The position numbers were made by a program, and so were the translations under genes. This document shows, piece after piece, positions 45,785-58,137 of a stretch of DNA of 64,000 bases. A model generated the notes under the pieces. It was not told the origin of the DNA. It ran no database searches and was given only the letters and a program-made list of their open reading frames with translations. How positions within the stretch are numbered: position 1 is the first letter of the stretch; each line of letters starts with the position of its first letter. The DNA is from Cucumis sativus (lineage: Eukaryota; Streptophyta; Magnoliopsida; Cucurbitales; Cucurbitaceae). The stretch is from assembly GCF_000004075.3 (NCBI RefSeq), contig NC_026657.2, positions 32,536,732 to 32,600,731 of the forward strand. Direction: 5' to 3'.

Positions 45785-48700
45785 ATGGGGAGTAGGAAGG
45801 AAGAGGAGCGCAACGAGAGGATTATTAGAGGCCTTATGAAGCTTCCACCAAATAGGAGATGTATTAACTGTAATGGCCTGGTAAATTGAAATTTTTGTCT
45901 CTTTTCTCTTTCTTGATGTTGTTGAAAATGATTTTTCATCCAATTTTTGTTCATTTCTGTCAACTCCAGTTTTTCTTTCGCTTTCTTGAGTACGTTTCAG
46001 CTGGAATTTCTTTTGGTGGTGGCTTGTTTTCGCGGAAAGTGACATTGATTGTATGAACGAAGTTGTTAATTTTGAATTTGAAAATGTATTGGATGCTTTG
46101 AGTGTACCTATTTACATTTATTCATCATACTGCTCCAGTGTTTTAAAGCTGGACGTTCTTTAGAGTTGCATTGTATCATTTCAGCGGTTCGTTTCTTCTT
46201 TGTTTCGTTATATTATATCTTGTTTCTGACCTTTTTCGGACATTTTGATTTACAGGGCCCTCAGTATGTTTGTACAAACTTTTGGACTTTTGTTTGTATG
46301 ACTTGCAGTGGAATACAGTGAGTATCTTCTTTTCTTTAACAATGTTTGAGTACGTGATGAATATATTTTCTTTTCTTTCTTCAGCATGCCTTTGCCTGCG
46401 AATATGGAGCTTTAGACACGTTGTAATGATTGAAATTATATATATTGGCGTTTTGACATCTTTTTGGTCATCAATCATTTTAGTTGGTTGGGGAATTAAA
46501 AGTTTTTCCTATTCTGCTATTTTATGTTTAACTTCGGATGCACACATATCCTCATATGTGCATTAAGTTCACATTTATTTTCACTTGCATATATTCAGCT
46601 GATTCGTTCTTGCTATTGATAATCTACTGCCTTTTAAATGCTTTTCTTTCATTGTTGTATTTGACGCTGTTAATGATTTAAGAGTTTTAGTTCATCTATT
46701 CTCTGTTTTTTGAACTCTCTGGAATCAAGGGAGTGATAGTCTTTTTTTGTTTTTTTTTAACTTATGATGTTGACAAGGTTGAAAGTTGTCTTCACATCAC
46801 GATGGAAATGATATATTTGGCATGTCATATAAACATTTCATATAAGTATTACTCTATTATTGTGCCAGAAAGAATGAGTGACATTCTTGTATCTGATTAA
46901 GCATGTTATTATAATTAAATTCTTTCAATTTTCTTAATGTTTTGAGCTCTCTTATTGAGTAAGATTGAATGTTAGCAAAAGTTATTTGAATACATGTTTG
47001 AATCTTGTAGAGTAAGATGATTTTTTTTATTATTCCTGTATGTAATTTTCTTAAAACTTTTGTTTTCTACCTTCATTGTGTAAAGTCGCGAGTTTACTCA
47101 TCGAGTTAAGTCAGTATCGATGGCCAAGTTTAGTTTCCAAGAAGTTGAAGCACTTCAAAATGGTGGGAACCAGGTAATTGAAAAAATGTTGTTTTCCTTC
47201 TTTTGCACGGATGTTCTTTCCCTTTATTTATTATTATTATTATTTTTAAATATCTTTCTAGCGAGCAAGGGAAATCTATTTAAAGGATTGGGACTTCCAA
47301 AGACAACGATTGCCAGTTAACAGGTACAATAATTTTTCATTTGTTTCTAAAATTGTGAACTTTTGATTTTAGACTAAAGAGCTTACATGATATATATTCC
47401 ATCTTGCAGCAATGTCGAGAAAATTCGGGAATTTATAAAGAATGTATATGTTGATAGAAAATATGCTGGTGGAAGAACATCCGAGAAGCCTCCTAGAGAC
47501 ATGCAGGTACTTTCATGATCCAATGCTTTCAGACTTTTTATGTGCTCTACTGATAAGTGATAATTATGGATAAGTGTGTTATTTTATTTTATGGTGGAAG
47601 AGGGGTTGATCGGTCTGGAGGTGTTCTTTGAGATAATGTAAGGTTTAATACTCCCTTATGGGCGGTGGCCTAACTCCTAAGGCCTTTTGTGGTTATCAGT
47701 TATGTGTTATTCTTTTGGACTGGAACTGGAAGTGCTTTTGATAGGTTCGGTTTCTTTCATGTCGGCTTTTTGTTTATTTATTTTTATTTCTTAATGAAAC
47801 TTTGGTTTCTTACTAAAAAAAAGCTGGTGCAAGAGGGAAATTAAAATGGTTAAAAATGCAGAAAGTTTTTTCTGTTATGCACTTGAATTACTTGTGGGAA
47901 CTCTTTTCCTTAATTTTTTTTCTTCATTGTATTAAGGATTAAGGATTTCTTTTTGCACAGCCCGTGTACATATGCCCTGAATCAGTCACTTTCTTCTTAG
48001 CTCATTTTAATTTTCAGTTTTCTCTTGCAGAGTATAAGAATCCATGAAGATGAAACCAGACGAGCCAGTTCTTATCATTCTTACTCCCAAAGTCCACCTT
48101 ATGATTATCAATATGAAGATAGGAAATATGGAAAACAAGCTGCTTCACTTACCAGGAAACCTGGTTCAGATCGAGGTCGATATGAGGGGAAAGTGTCTGG
48201 TTCAGTCTTTAGTCCTGGCCGCTTAAGTGACCAAACATATGATGACAGGTTTGTTAATGAGGGATATGCCTCGAGGGTTTCAGACTTTTCAGTCTCTAGT
48301 GGAGGTGATCCTTTCAGATCTGGTGCTCATTCACCAAATTTTCAGAAGGACTCCGGATTTAGTAGTCCACCTTTTCACTGTGCTAGAGATATGCTTAACG
48401 AAGATACAAGACATCAAATAAGTAGCATGTCCGCTGAGGCAAATGGCCACAGGGATGCATATGGAATCTCACGGCCACAGGTATTTTTAAAATTAACCTT
48501 TTTGAAAAAATTTAAGTAGGTGTCTTATGCTGGCTTTCATGATACTGATTCATCTTTGCAACATTTTTTTTCCTGCATCAAATTAGACACTTGGCATATA
48601 AGGTGAGGAATCCACAATGTGATGTAGAATAGAAATGTTTAGTTTATGTAACTTATTGATCAAGTTTAGAAAGATGTGCCAGTGAAATCTTTTATTTATC

Positions 48701-51700
48701 TTAGACAGTTAAATATAAACCCCTTCGATATCTATTTCTATTTTTATCATTGCGGCTTAAAGCTGGGCATAGCATTGAAAGCCCCAAAAGATATGGATGC
48801 AGTGAATGTACACATCAGAATAGGGGTAGAGATGCTCAAATATGTCTTTGCTTGCACGATGTTTATAGTAGATGCATCATTGAGTTTTAAGGCAAGAAGA
48901 AGGTGCCTCAAATGTTCCTAAAGGAATTAATTTCCCTGCGTGCCAAATAACTTTAAAACAATAAAGTAAAGAGTGACATTGACAAGAGAAGATGGCTAGG
49001 AGTGAACAAGGAATACTGAGTGTGTTGTGATTCAGAACTGGTGCTTCTTTTGAGTTGTGATTTCCTTCAATATCTTGAAGTGATTTAATGCTTCTCTTTG
49101 ATGATGATTATTATTACTACTACTACTATGATTATTACTTGCATTACTACTATCTCTGTTTTAATTTTATGTCCATGTTGTTGACTATCAAATTATTCTG
49201 ATGTCTCTCAATTTAATTTTTATTTTTCTTAGAGAACAATGTCTTCAGGTAGCTTTGGTTCAATTGACAGTAACTCTACCTCTCTGAAGTCATATAATTC
49301 AGCTGGCTTAACGGATGGTGTGTTGGAACCTGAGCCAATTGCACACAACAATCTAGATAAGATGCCTAGTTCACAGCAGTCATCTGTTCCTGGAGTTTCC
49401 ATTAGTTTAAGTTTTTTTGAAGAACCATTTGCACCAAAACCTGTCTCCTCTGCAACTTCATCTGTTGACTTGTTCCAGTCACAGGCATCATTGCCTGCTC
49501 CACCAGTGGATTTGTTTCAGTTGTCATCTGCATCACCATCCTTTTGTGAAAATCAACCTCAACAGCGGTCACCACCACCTCAATCCCTGCAATTTTTTCC
49601 TGAGACTAATCCACAGCATCCAGCAACATTGGATAAAATGCCATTAGAGTCAGCAGTCCCCAAAAATGAAGGATGGGCCACGTTTGATTCACCTCAGACA
49701 ACATCATCTGTTCATAGTTCCGTTAATGTTAATGCTGTCAAGAATCCCTCCAATGTAGGTGCTTTTGGAAAGCTTGTTCCTCCTAATGAAGGTGCTTTAG
49801 GAAAGTTCGATCCTTTAGTATCTTCTAGTGCTGTTGTCCAGTGGCCACCCACTCCAAATTACATCGCTCATGATCCGTCTTTATTAGCAAGTAGTCAATG
49901 GCATAATAATTTGCCTAATGCTCAAGTTCCAGCTGAAGTGACAAGCACTGATGTAAGCAGAATTTTCTTGAATCTTGACAAGAATACTCCTGATGTACTA
50001 GGTTCATGATGCAATTTATATTTAATATTATGCTGTAAATGGAAAGAAACTTAATTGTCTTGTATCTCTTGTTGATAAGGCGTCTTGGAATGCATTTGAA
50101 GATGCCATCACAGATCTCTCCCTACAGCGTGGTAAGCAAAATACCGAGCGTCAAGTTCCAGTTCAAGAGTTCCTGCCTTCTTCCGATGGACATTTGTTTT
50201 TTGGAGTTACAGAGGTATATAAAACTGTTGTACCATGCTAAATATGTCTGCATATGTTCTCATTCATGAGTTTATGATTCAATTTTATAACCCAAATGTT
50301 CTTTGCAGGGAGAGAGAGGTACACAGATGACCAGTGGTAAATCGACAAACCCATTTGACCTTCCATATGATCCAGATATGGAGCAAACAAATATGGTATG
50401 ATTTTTCTCTGATATCATGGATCCATATAATATTGGACTGAGGATTAAGAAGACGAACTCTTAAATAAAATAATCTCTGTATTATTGGCTTGTATGAAGT
50501 TTTAACCATGTTAACATCCTCTTTAATATAGGTAAAGCCTACTTATATTCTTGAACATAAAACGTTATTACTTGAAGAAAATAATAAGTTTGCTTTGTCG
50601 ATACACCTTCTATACCAAATATAACCGTTATGATCTTAGACATAGATGTAGAGGTTGTCAAGCTGATTCGCCTATAGTCACTTATTCTGGTTGCATTGCT
50701 CTTCTTAGGAGAAATGGATGTTGGACTCATTTGCACCTATTGATCCTTTCTCAAAAATGTCTTCAAATATCTTCACAAACCAGATTTAATCCGCTAGCTA
50801 CTTTATGTTCCGATCTTCATGGAGTCTGTTATATGCAAAGTGTGTTGGGTATTCTGTATAAGCAGATTAATTCAATCAGTGATGATGAATTAACATCTTT
50901 TTTGCGAACTTTTCTCTACCTTCTGAACTTTTGCACCTTATTATTTCTCTTGGTTGTCTCTAGAAAGAAACCTGAAAAACTTCTTTTTCTTATTTGGGCA
51001 ATATAGGAGTTATTTAACCGATCACTTCATAATTCTGGATGCTTTTCCTTTTTATTTAATCTATGCATAGTCGATAAACATCTTTGGTTTGACACGTGGA
51101 TGATCTAATCACAGTAATTCTCACTACATAATTCTGGATGCTTTTCCTTTTTATTTAATCTATGCATAGTCAATAAACATCTTTGGTTTGACACATGGAT
51201 GATCTATTCACAGTAATTCTCTACTTTTTTGTATTTTGTAGTTTTTGGACATGAGCTCTTTGCAGTCTGCTCTCCCTAATGCACAATTACCATCCTCCTT
51301 AGTTGGTGGTTCTCAACCATGGTTTTCTCAAAATCCAGCACCATTTATTCCAACTGCAGGACAAGGTAAGCAGCTCCTTCGCTCCGACAAGAAAAAAAAA
51401 AAAAAAACTACTCTGTAAAATAAAGCTTGTTATCTTATAAAAAAAAGGTAGTTTTCCATTATTTGTTTTATTTTACATATTTTTTATGCTTAATTTTATT
51501 TACGTTTATGATCCTCTAAGGGTTTAAAAAAGTACGCCATAAAAACTCTTTAACCCTTCGAGACTCTTCAATTCTTAATCAGTATTACTCTCTAATAAAT
51601 CTATTCTCTTGCTACCCTGTAGACATTGCTAACACAAACCACATAAGCCTCTGCATCATTTCTCTACTTTTACGTTTTCATCTGTTTTTTATTTGTCGAT

Positions 51701-52425
51701 TTCATAATATATATACTTTTGTGGAAAGACTTGCTAAATCTCTACCTTATTATTGTTTTTAATTACAGGTGGCTTATCACTCATGGCTGGGCAAGCACCA
51801 GGCTCTCAAATATCGTAAGTTCTGCTAAGCGTTATACACTTATTGTTAGATGGTGAAAATGGGCTATTTTTAATCACTACCATTTTACTGTTTCTCAAGA
51901 AAAATGTTTATATGCCAAAAGAACTTATTCATCCCAAATTCCGATCATGTGAAAAGTTGTTGGCTGGCTGAAAACAGATTTGAACTCAGGATTGTTCTAT
52001 AGGTTATAACTAAGTGGTTTGTTACGGACATATTATTTGAATTTCTGAGTTGTTAATTTAGTTTAAAAAATATGTTTTATATGATTTTTTGTGAAGGGCT
52101 GACTCATTTTTTTGTCGTGGTTTGCTACAACTTGTCAATGTATTAAATTAACAAAACACAGTGATCGTATTGTACTCTGCTGTCACATTGTTCTTTTGTT
52201 TAGTTTAATTAATCATATCTATATCATCAAGAAGGTTCCTTATTATTTATTTATGTGAAAACTCACTATACATGTGCCTACAGTATTTGGAATTGCTACA
52301 AAGAATCGTCTTGTTTGATAATGAATTTCGTTTTAACCATTGGTTACTTGTTTGTTTGTCCATTTTATAGGAACATTACTCCACCGGAATCTGTTGCTTC
52401 GATCGGAGGGAATCCTTTTGCTTAA
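45785..52425 (+). CDS. AGD14: probable ADP-ribosylation factor GTPase-activating protein AGD14
   Basis: CDS is join(45785..45880, 46256..46317, 47086..47173, 47262..47323, 47410..47506, 48031..48480, 49233..49952, 50080..50214, 50309..50395, 51242..51365, 51769..51814, 52371..52425), 2,022 bases, 673 residues; all twelve phases agree. ArfGAPs stimulate GTP hydrolysis by Arf in vesicle traffic. Signs: N-terminal ArfGAP zinc finger Cys26-x2-Cys29-x16-Cys46-x2-Cys49, followed by the arginine in SGIHREFTHRVKSVSMAKF and by ALQNGGNQRAREIYLKDWDF. After residue about 150 the protein is low-complexity, Ser/Pro/Gln-rich, with WNAFEDA (in ASWNAFEDAITDLSLQ) and NPFDLPYDPD that look like short adaptor or EH-binding motifs (inference). 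The C-terminus is ESVASIGGNPFA, another NPF. Arabidopsis AGD14 (ZIGA4) is of similar length. Confidence 0.94.
51028..51225 (+). repeat. 99-base tandem duplication in AGD14 intron 9
   Basis: cataattctggatgcttttc... at 51028-51126 is repeated at 51127-51225 with a handful of differences. It ends 16 bases before the exon 10 acceptor at 51240-51241, so the branch-point region is probably duplicated. Confidence 0.92.
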
Positions 52426-55400
52426 GGATTACGGTTATTTCATTTTCAATATAGATGTAGTATTTTCAATTCCCCTTAGTATAGAAGATTTTCGATGCAC
52501 CATTATCATCCATTAGTTTTATGTATGAACTTCAAATTATTATTATTATTATTGTCTCTTTATGCAATCTGTCTTTCATTCAAATTATGCTGCAATTTTT
52601 TAAATGTCATTTGTAATCACGGACGGATTTTGAATAGGTCTGGAGGGTCTAAGTTTTCCTTCACTTTATCCTATTTTTAAAAATAGCAAATTTTCTAAAT
52701 ATTTACAATCTATAGCATAAAATTTAAAATTTTGCTATAGTTGATAAGTATTTTAATTTATTTCACTATTTTAAAAAGTATTTCTATAAAAATTTGAAAT
52801 AATTTCAATTCTAAAAGTTAGTCCAATGGTAAATGTAACCTTTCAATAATTTTTCAACATACCAATTATTTGTCACATTAAGATCTAAATCTAAACTCAA
52901 AGGAAAGCAATGAAATTTATTTCTAGATTTATATTTTAACTAATTTTAAAAAAAAATAAAAAAATTTATTGCTATTATGTTATTCTAAAAAAAAAAGAAA
53001 TGGTTTGATTATTGTTGGTGGAAGACATTAGGTTTGATTGTGGGACAAATTTGAGTGTAGATAAGTTTGACATTTGTTCTTTTGTATATATTCAATAATG
53101 GAATGTACGATAAGATAAAGTGCTAAAATAAGTCAATGTTTGGAAGTTGAAACTCACTCTTTTGCATTATTATTTGCCTTATATTACCCCTTGAGTTCCT
53201 TTTCTTCATTTTTGGACTTTATCATTGCATATATATATTTGTATATATACTATTCATTTTCCTCTGCATTAAATCATATTACATCTCAAAATTTCCTTTT
53301 TTCTTTTTCTTTTTTACTTTTTGAATGTTATCAATTTCTTTTTTTTCTTTTATATGTTAGTTAATTTTAGACAAAGTACACAAATTGTCGTGAAAAGCTT
53401 AACAGACATTAACTTAAATCAACCAAAGAATGAGATGCGCTTGAGCCGAAGTATCCCATTAATTTGCACCACCTGGACCAAATGAAAGAGGAAGAAACGT
53501 ATCCGAGATTGTTAAGGGCTAAGCTAAGTGAATCAACATTAAAACTATTCCATCTGCCTGCACCACATGGACAATGAAAGAGGAAGGAATAATGTGTTGG
53601 ACTCTATTTGGAGCTCGATTAATCGACTCGAACATCATCCCACTCGATCCAAAAACCCTACAAAGCATCGATACGAGCACTTATAGATAGACCACATGGA
53701 GAGGCAGTACCAATTGTGAATGCTTAGAAAAATTGCAACATGATAGCGAGATGCAAACGAGAGAAGTAGAGTAGGTAAAGTAATAGAAAGAGGATAAGTG
53801 AGTGGGGGTGGAGGTGAATAGTTAAAGCACATTCACACTTGAACATGTGAAATTAGGGTTTTGAGTTTAAAAGCATTGATTAAGGAAGCAGCAAGCTAAG
53901 GTTTCATGATAAACTTTTAATGGCGGTACGCATTAGTCCAACAAAACAGCTGGCTTTTGCCCTAGCCAAGGGCTCCTTTCTTTTTGCGCATTAATTAATA
54001 TCCTTTTTCTTCCCTCAAAAGCAAACCAACTTTTCCAAATATGTATTCATATTATATTTTTCTTCTATAATTTTATGAATATATATATATATATATTGAA
54101 TAAGATTTCATTATTCAATGTGTCTATAATGTTAGGAGGCATACCAAAAAAAAAAAAAAGATTTTCTTAGTAAACCTTTGTTTTTTATTTAGGGTGAGAA
54201 GAAAAAAAAGGTTTAAAGATGTATATAAATCAAATTACAGTTTTAAGTTTATTAACGTTTTTATTATTTAGAAGCCAATTACTTCAAATTTTCCAATAAC
54301 AAGAACGATGGTAAGATAAAAGAGAATGAAGCAAAGTTACAAATGTTTAAGAATGATTTTCTTCACTTCTATATTTGAGAAAAAGTGTACAGAGTTCTTT
54401 GAAGAGGTTGGAGAACACCTTTTTTATGACAATAAAATGCTCTTGAATCGCCATCTTTCAATTTTTGCTACTTATATTCGAATGTAGGGGAAAAAAGCGA
54501 TTGTTATAAATCATAACAGGAGCTTAGTGATTCTATAGACAAAATTGAGATGGTGCCCTTTTTGACTTGTGCGGCATCGTGGCTCTTTAACATTATTTGC
54601 TTTCATTGAACTTCATTTTTCTCTAACACAACTAAATAAAATGGGTTGGAGAAATTGATTCATATAATCTAGTAAACCTAAACTCTATCAAACAAGACCA
54701 TATGAGCTTTGAGTTAGATCAAAGGCTAGCGCTAGCTAAGAGATAGATCGAAACCTACCAATTATAATTTGAAGCAGTTAGAAGTGATCATCAAATTACA
54801 TAGATTCAATTAGAGTGATGATATCAAAGTTATATGAAGTAAGGTAGTGATTAATCAAGTGGGGCATAATAAGTCACACAATAGAGTTGAACTACAATGC
54901 TTCTTCACTCACTAAGTGAAACTATAAGTGACTTTTGCACTCCAACACTCAAAATAGACCCAATAAATTAGGATGAAGATGAAGAGTATCCAATTATATA
55001 CCCCTAGCTAGACATCTCATTCAATTACATTTCTTAAAATGGGATAACCATACCTTACATTACATTTTAGTAACATTATTGCTAACCAAACTATAACATA
55101 TACTTAATGATCTTTAGTTTAATTAGCCCATGTTACCGACAACCTAAACAATTACCAATTTTAATTTATCTTTCTCTATACATAAAATATCAAAACAAAA
55201 GACACAAATTAAAGATAAATACATGTGCTCTACATAACAAATTAAACTCTACCAAACTCAAGTACACAATACTAATTTAGAAGTTACAATTATGACCAAA
55301 ATCTATTATTGAAAATGTAATAATGAATATAAATTTAAAACAAGTTCATTGATGGGGCATATATATATAGAGAAGTAATTGGTTTCAACTTTTTTACTTG

Positions 55401-56360
55401 GATGTCATGTAAAAGAGAGAGATCCCATATGATCTCTAACCAAACTTTTTGGAGGCGAAAAAAAAATTATAACTATTAAGTTTGAAGGGACGATAAAAAA
55501 TGACAAAATTGACAAAACATTTATAAATATCTATTAGTTTTTTTCCATGTTTGTCATCCATAAATCTTGAAAATTTTGTGTTTTATCTTCTGATTTGACT
55601 TTCATTAGAAACTTAATTGGAGGGCGGATTGAATTCAAATATGACTTCACCCAAATATCTCACACCACAATGTAAAATCATTAAATGGAAGGTTAACTAT
55701 ATGATGTTAATTTTCTAAATTTTAAAAAAAATATTTAAAAAAATGAAAACTCAAATTTTAGTCTCTAAATTTTAAAAAATATATCTTTTGTTATTATAAA
55801 TAATTTAGCTATTTGACATTTTAATCTAGAAAAAAAATTGTCCTTTATAAAAATTGGATACATTTTGAAATCTATGAGACCAATAGGCTTCTTCTTTCTG
55901 TTCTTTCTATTCAAATAACAGATAATAAATATGATAAGTTTTTTCAATAAGTAAATAAAATATATATATGTTTGTGTTATTATCATCCTTATCTTGAAAA
56001 ATACTTGCAACTCAAACTATATTTTTAATTTTTCTATCACTAGAGGACTACATATGAATACAAACTTGTACTATATGAATGTATATTACTCTTATTCTAT
56101 CTCATCTATTATACTTAATTAGTTACATCCTAAGCAACATTTATTTTTATGCATCCAATCTTAACGACCCCACACACAACAAAAGAAAATCAAAATTGTT
56201 AAATATATATATATATAAAACAAGATTTTACCATATAACAAATTATAATATATAATTAATATGAGATACATAAAAGATCATAAATACAAGTAAATAATTT
56301 GTTTACATTATTGAGAGGGGATATATATACACATAATAATATATATATTTAAGCATTTCA
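52426..56360. other. intergenic region, AGD14 to MYB
   Basis: AGD14 3' UTR, then AT-rich DNA. Near 52680-52800 is another copy of the gctatag/attttgctatag AT-rich motif. At 53400-53900 base composition is more balanced and a phrase (gcaccacctggaccaaatga / gcaccacatggacaatgaaa) occurs twice about 94 bases apart; this may be an old repeat but I cannot name it. No gene is supported. Confidence 0.5.
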
Positions 56361-56487
56361 CATGTTGATGGCCTCTCTCTCTCTTCTCTCCATCATCATC
56401 ATCATCGTTGTTGTTGTTCCACTGAAGTGAAGAATTAGGGAAAATATATATAAAGCAAATATAAGTTTAAAAGAAGAGAAGAGGAAA
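56322..56487 (+). promoter_or_regulatory. MYB core promoter and leader with CT-rich, ATC/GTT microsatellite and a 22-codon uORF
   Basis: A TATA-like tatatatac lies at 56322-56330, and another TATATATAAA at 56445-56454 is too close to the ATG to be the likely one. If transcription starts near 56350-56360, the leader contains a CT-rich run, (atc) and (gtt) repeats, and an upstream ORF from ATG 56362 to TGA 56430 coding 22 residues dominated by Ile and Val. The main ATG follows 57 bases later. Confidence 0.45.
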
Positions 56488-58137
56488 ATGGGAAGGCCTC
56501 CATGTTGTGAGAAAGTAGGGATAAAGAAAGGGCCATGGACTCCTGAAGAAGATATCATTCTTGTTTCTTACATTCAACAACATGGTCCTGGCAATTGGAG
56601 ATCAGTTCCTACTAACACAGGTACCCTAATTTCATTCATTCATTCATCGAATATTTAATTATTCATATGATCAATTAATTAAATTTCATTATTTATCCTT
56701 TAGGATTGTTGCGTTGTAGCAAAAGTTGTAGACTTAGATGGACCAATTATCTTAGACCTGGAATTAAAAGAGGCAATTTCACTCCTCATGAAGAAGGAAT
56801 GATCATTCATCTTCAAGCTTTATTGGGTAACAAGTATAATTTTCTTCTCTTTTTCTACTTATATTCATTAAATTTCTATATATGTGTGTGTGTGTGTGTG
56901 TGTATGTATGTACACACGTAACACCCTTTCAAAGCCTTTGAGATTAATTATTTATATTTTTGTGTGTGTCGGTTGGTAACTTTGGCGTTTTTCCTTTAAG
57001 TTGAAGGTTCAAAAACTTCTAATCAAAGTCTATTTAGGGTTTAGAAATTTTGGTCCAAAGTATTAGATTAAGAGATTTGAATTTTTGACCTAATTCAAAA
57101 TAGGAAAATATATTAAGAGTTTTGAATTGGTAAATTAAAATGTTGTGTATGGAAGAAGAAGAAGAAGCTACGCCAAGTGTTTGGACTAAAAGAAATTGAA
57201 GTTTTTGTTTCTCAGAACGTGTAAGGAGTTGAAAGAATTAAGGTTCGGATTAATTAAAGGAAAAAACTTTATTTCATTTTTATTTCAACTGATCTTCCTA
57301 ATTAATGGTTCTTTAAATAAAGTGTTTTAATTAAATTATTTTGAGTGGTAATTAAACGGTTTGATTTTTTTGAAAATAAGTTGTTTTCAATATTCAACGA
57401 TAATTGATATTATTTGATTAAGAAAAGATTGCATGTAAAAAAAGGAAAAAAAGAATGGAATTATGTGAAGTTTTTGGTTTGTGTTAATGGAAATTTTGAT
57501 AATTGAAATGGTCAGATGGGCGGCGATAGCTTCGTACCTTCCTCAAAGAACAGATAATGATATCAAGAATTATTGGAACACTCACTTGAAAAAGAAGCTT
57601 AAAAAGTTGAATTCCGCCGCCGTCGACACCCCGGAGCCGCCTGAATCCGCCACCACTCGCTTTCAATCCAATGATAAAGTTCCGACTGCTGATTCACCCT
57701 CGTCGCTAGTTTCAAACAGAGCCACCACTTACGCCTCAAGTGCCGAGAACATTTCCCGGCTTCTTCAAGCTTGGATGAGATCTTCACCGGAGGAATCTCG
57801 ACGGAAAATGAGCGGTGAGAATTCTATAGCCGCCGCCACGCAGCAGCAGCAGCAGCCGAAAGCAGAGCCAGACGGCGGGGAGTTGGTTTCTGGTGAAGAA
57901 TTTGATTCGATTTTGTCGTTTGAGAATATGAAGAGTGTGAATTCGTGGGGGAAATCGAGTTTGAGTTATAAGGGTAAAGAGGAAGTTAATGTTGGAGAGA
58001 AACAGAGTTCGGAGAACGATGACGCTACGGCGGAGAATGCGACGGCGCCGCCGCTATCGTTTCTTGAGAAGTGGCTGTTTGAAGAAGGCGCCGCGGGGCA
58101 AGTGGAAGAGATGATGGAGTTGTCGCCGGTGTTCTAG
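56488..58137 (+). CDS. MYB60: R2R3-MYB transcription factor, subgroup 1, MYB60-like
   Basis: CDS is join(56488..56620, 56704..56833, 57516..58137), 885 bases, 294 residues. It has the three-exon layout standard for plant R2R3-MYBs. R2 (about residues 14-61) includes [20 protein letters not shown] and [21 protein letters not shown]3 (about 67-112) includes [20 protein letters not shown] and [20 protein letters not shown], then [10 protein letters not shown]. The PHEEGMI wording in R3 points to MYB60 rather than MYB30/94/96, as I recall those. The C-terminus has the subgroup 1 [10 protein letters not shown] motif (residues about 269-278), a Gln run and acidic stretches likely to be for activation. 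Arabidopsis MYB60 controls stomatal opening in guard cells and is repressed by drought and ABA. The local GC content of exon 3 is higher than its surroundings, as usual for MYB C-termini. Confidence 0.93.
56886..56912 (+). repeat. TG microsatellite followed by ATGT repeats in MYB intron 2
   Basis: gtgtgtgtgtgtgtgtgt then atgtatgtatgt, shortly after the donor at 56834. Confidence 0.9.

Noticed and set aside
48676..48921. Open frame in AGD14 intron 6
   Set aside because: It lies between exons 6 and 7, which splice in phase without it, and has no similarity to known proteins.
50551..51006. 151-residue open frame in AGD14 intron 9
   Set aside because: Intronic, no family resemblance, and exons 9 and 10 join in phase without it.
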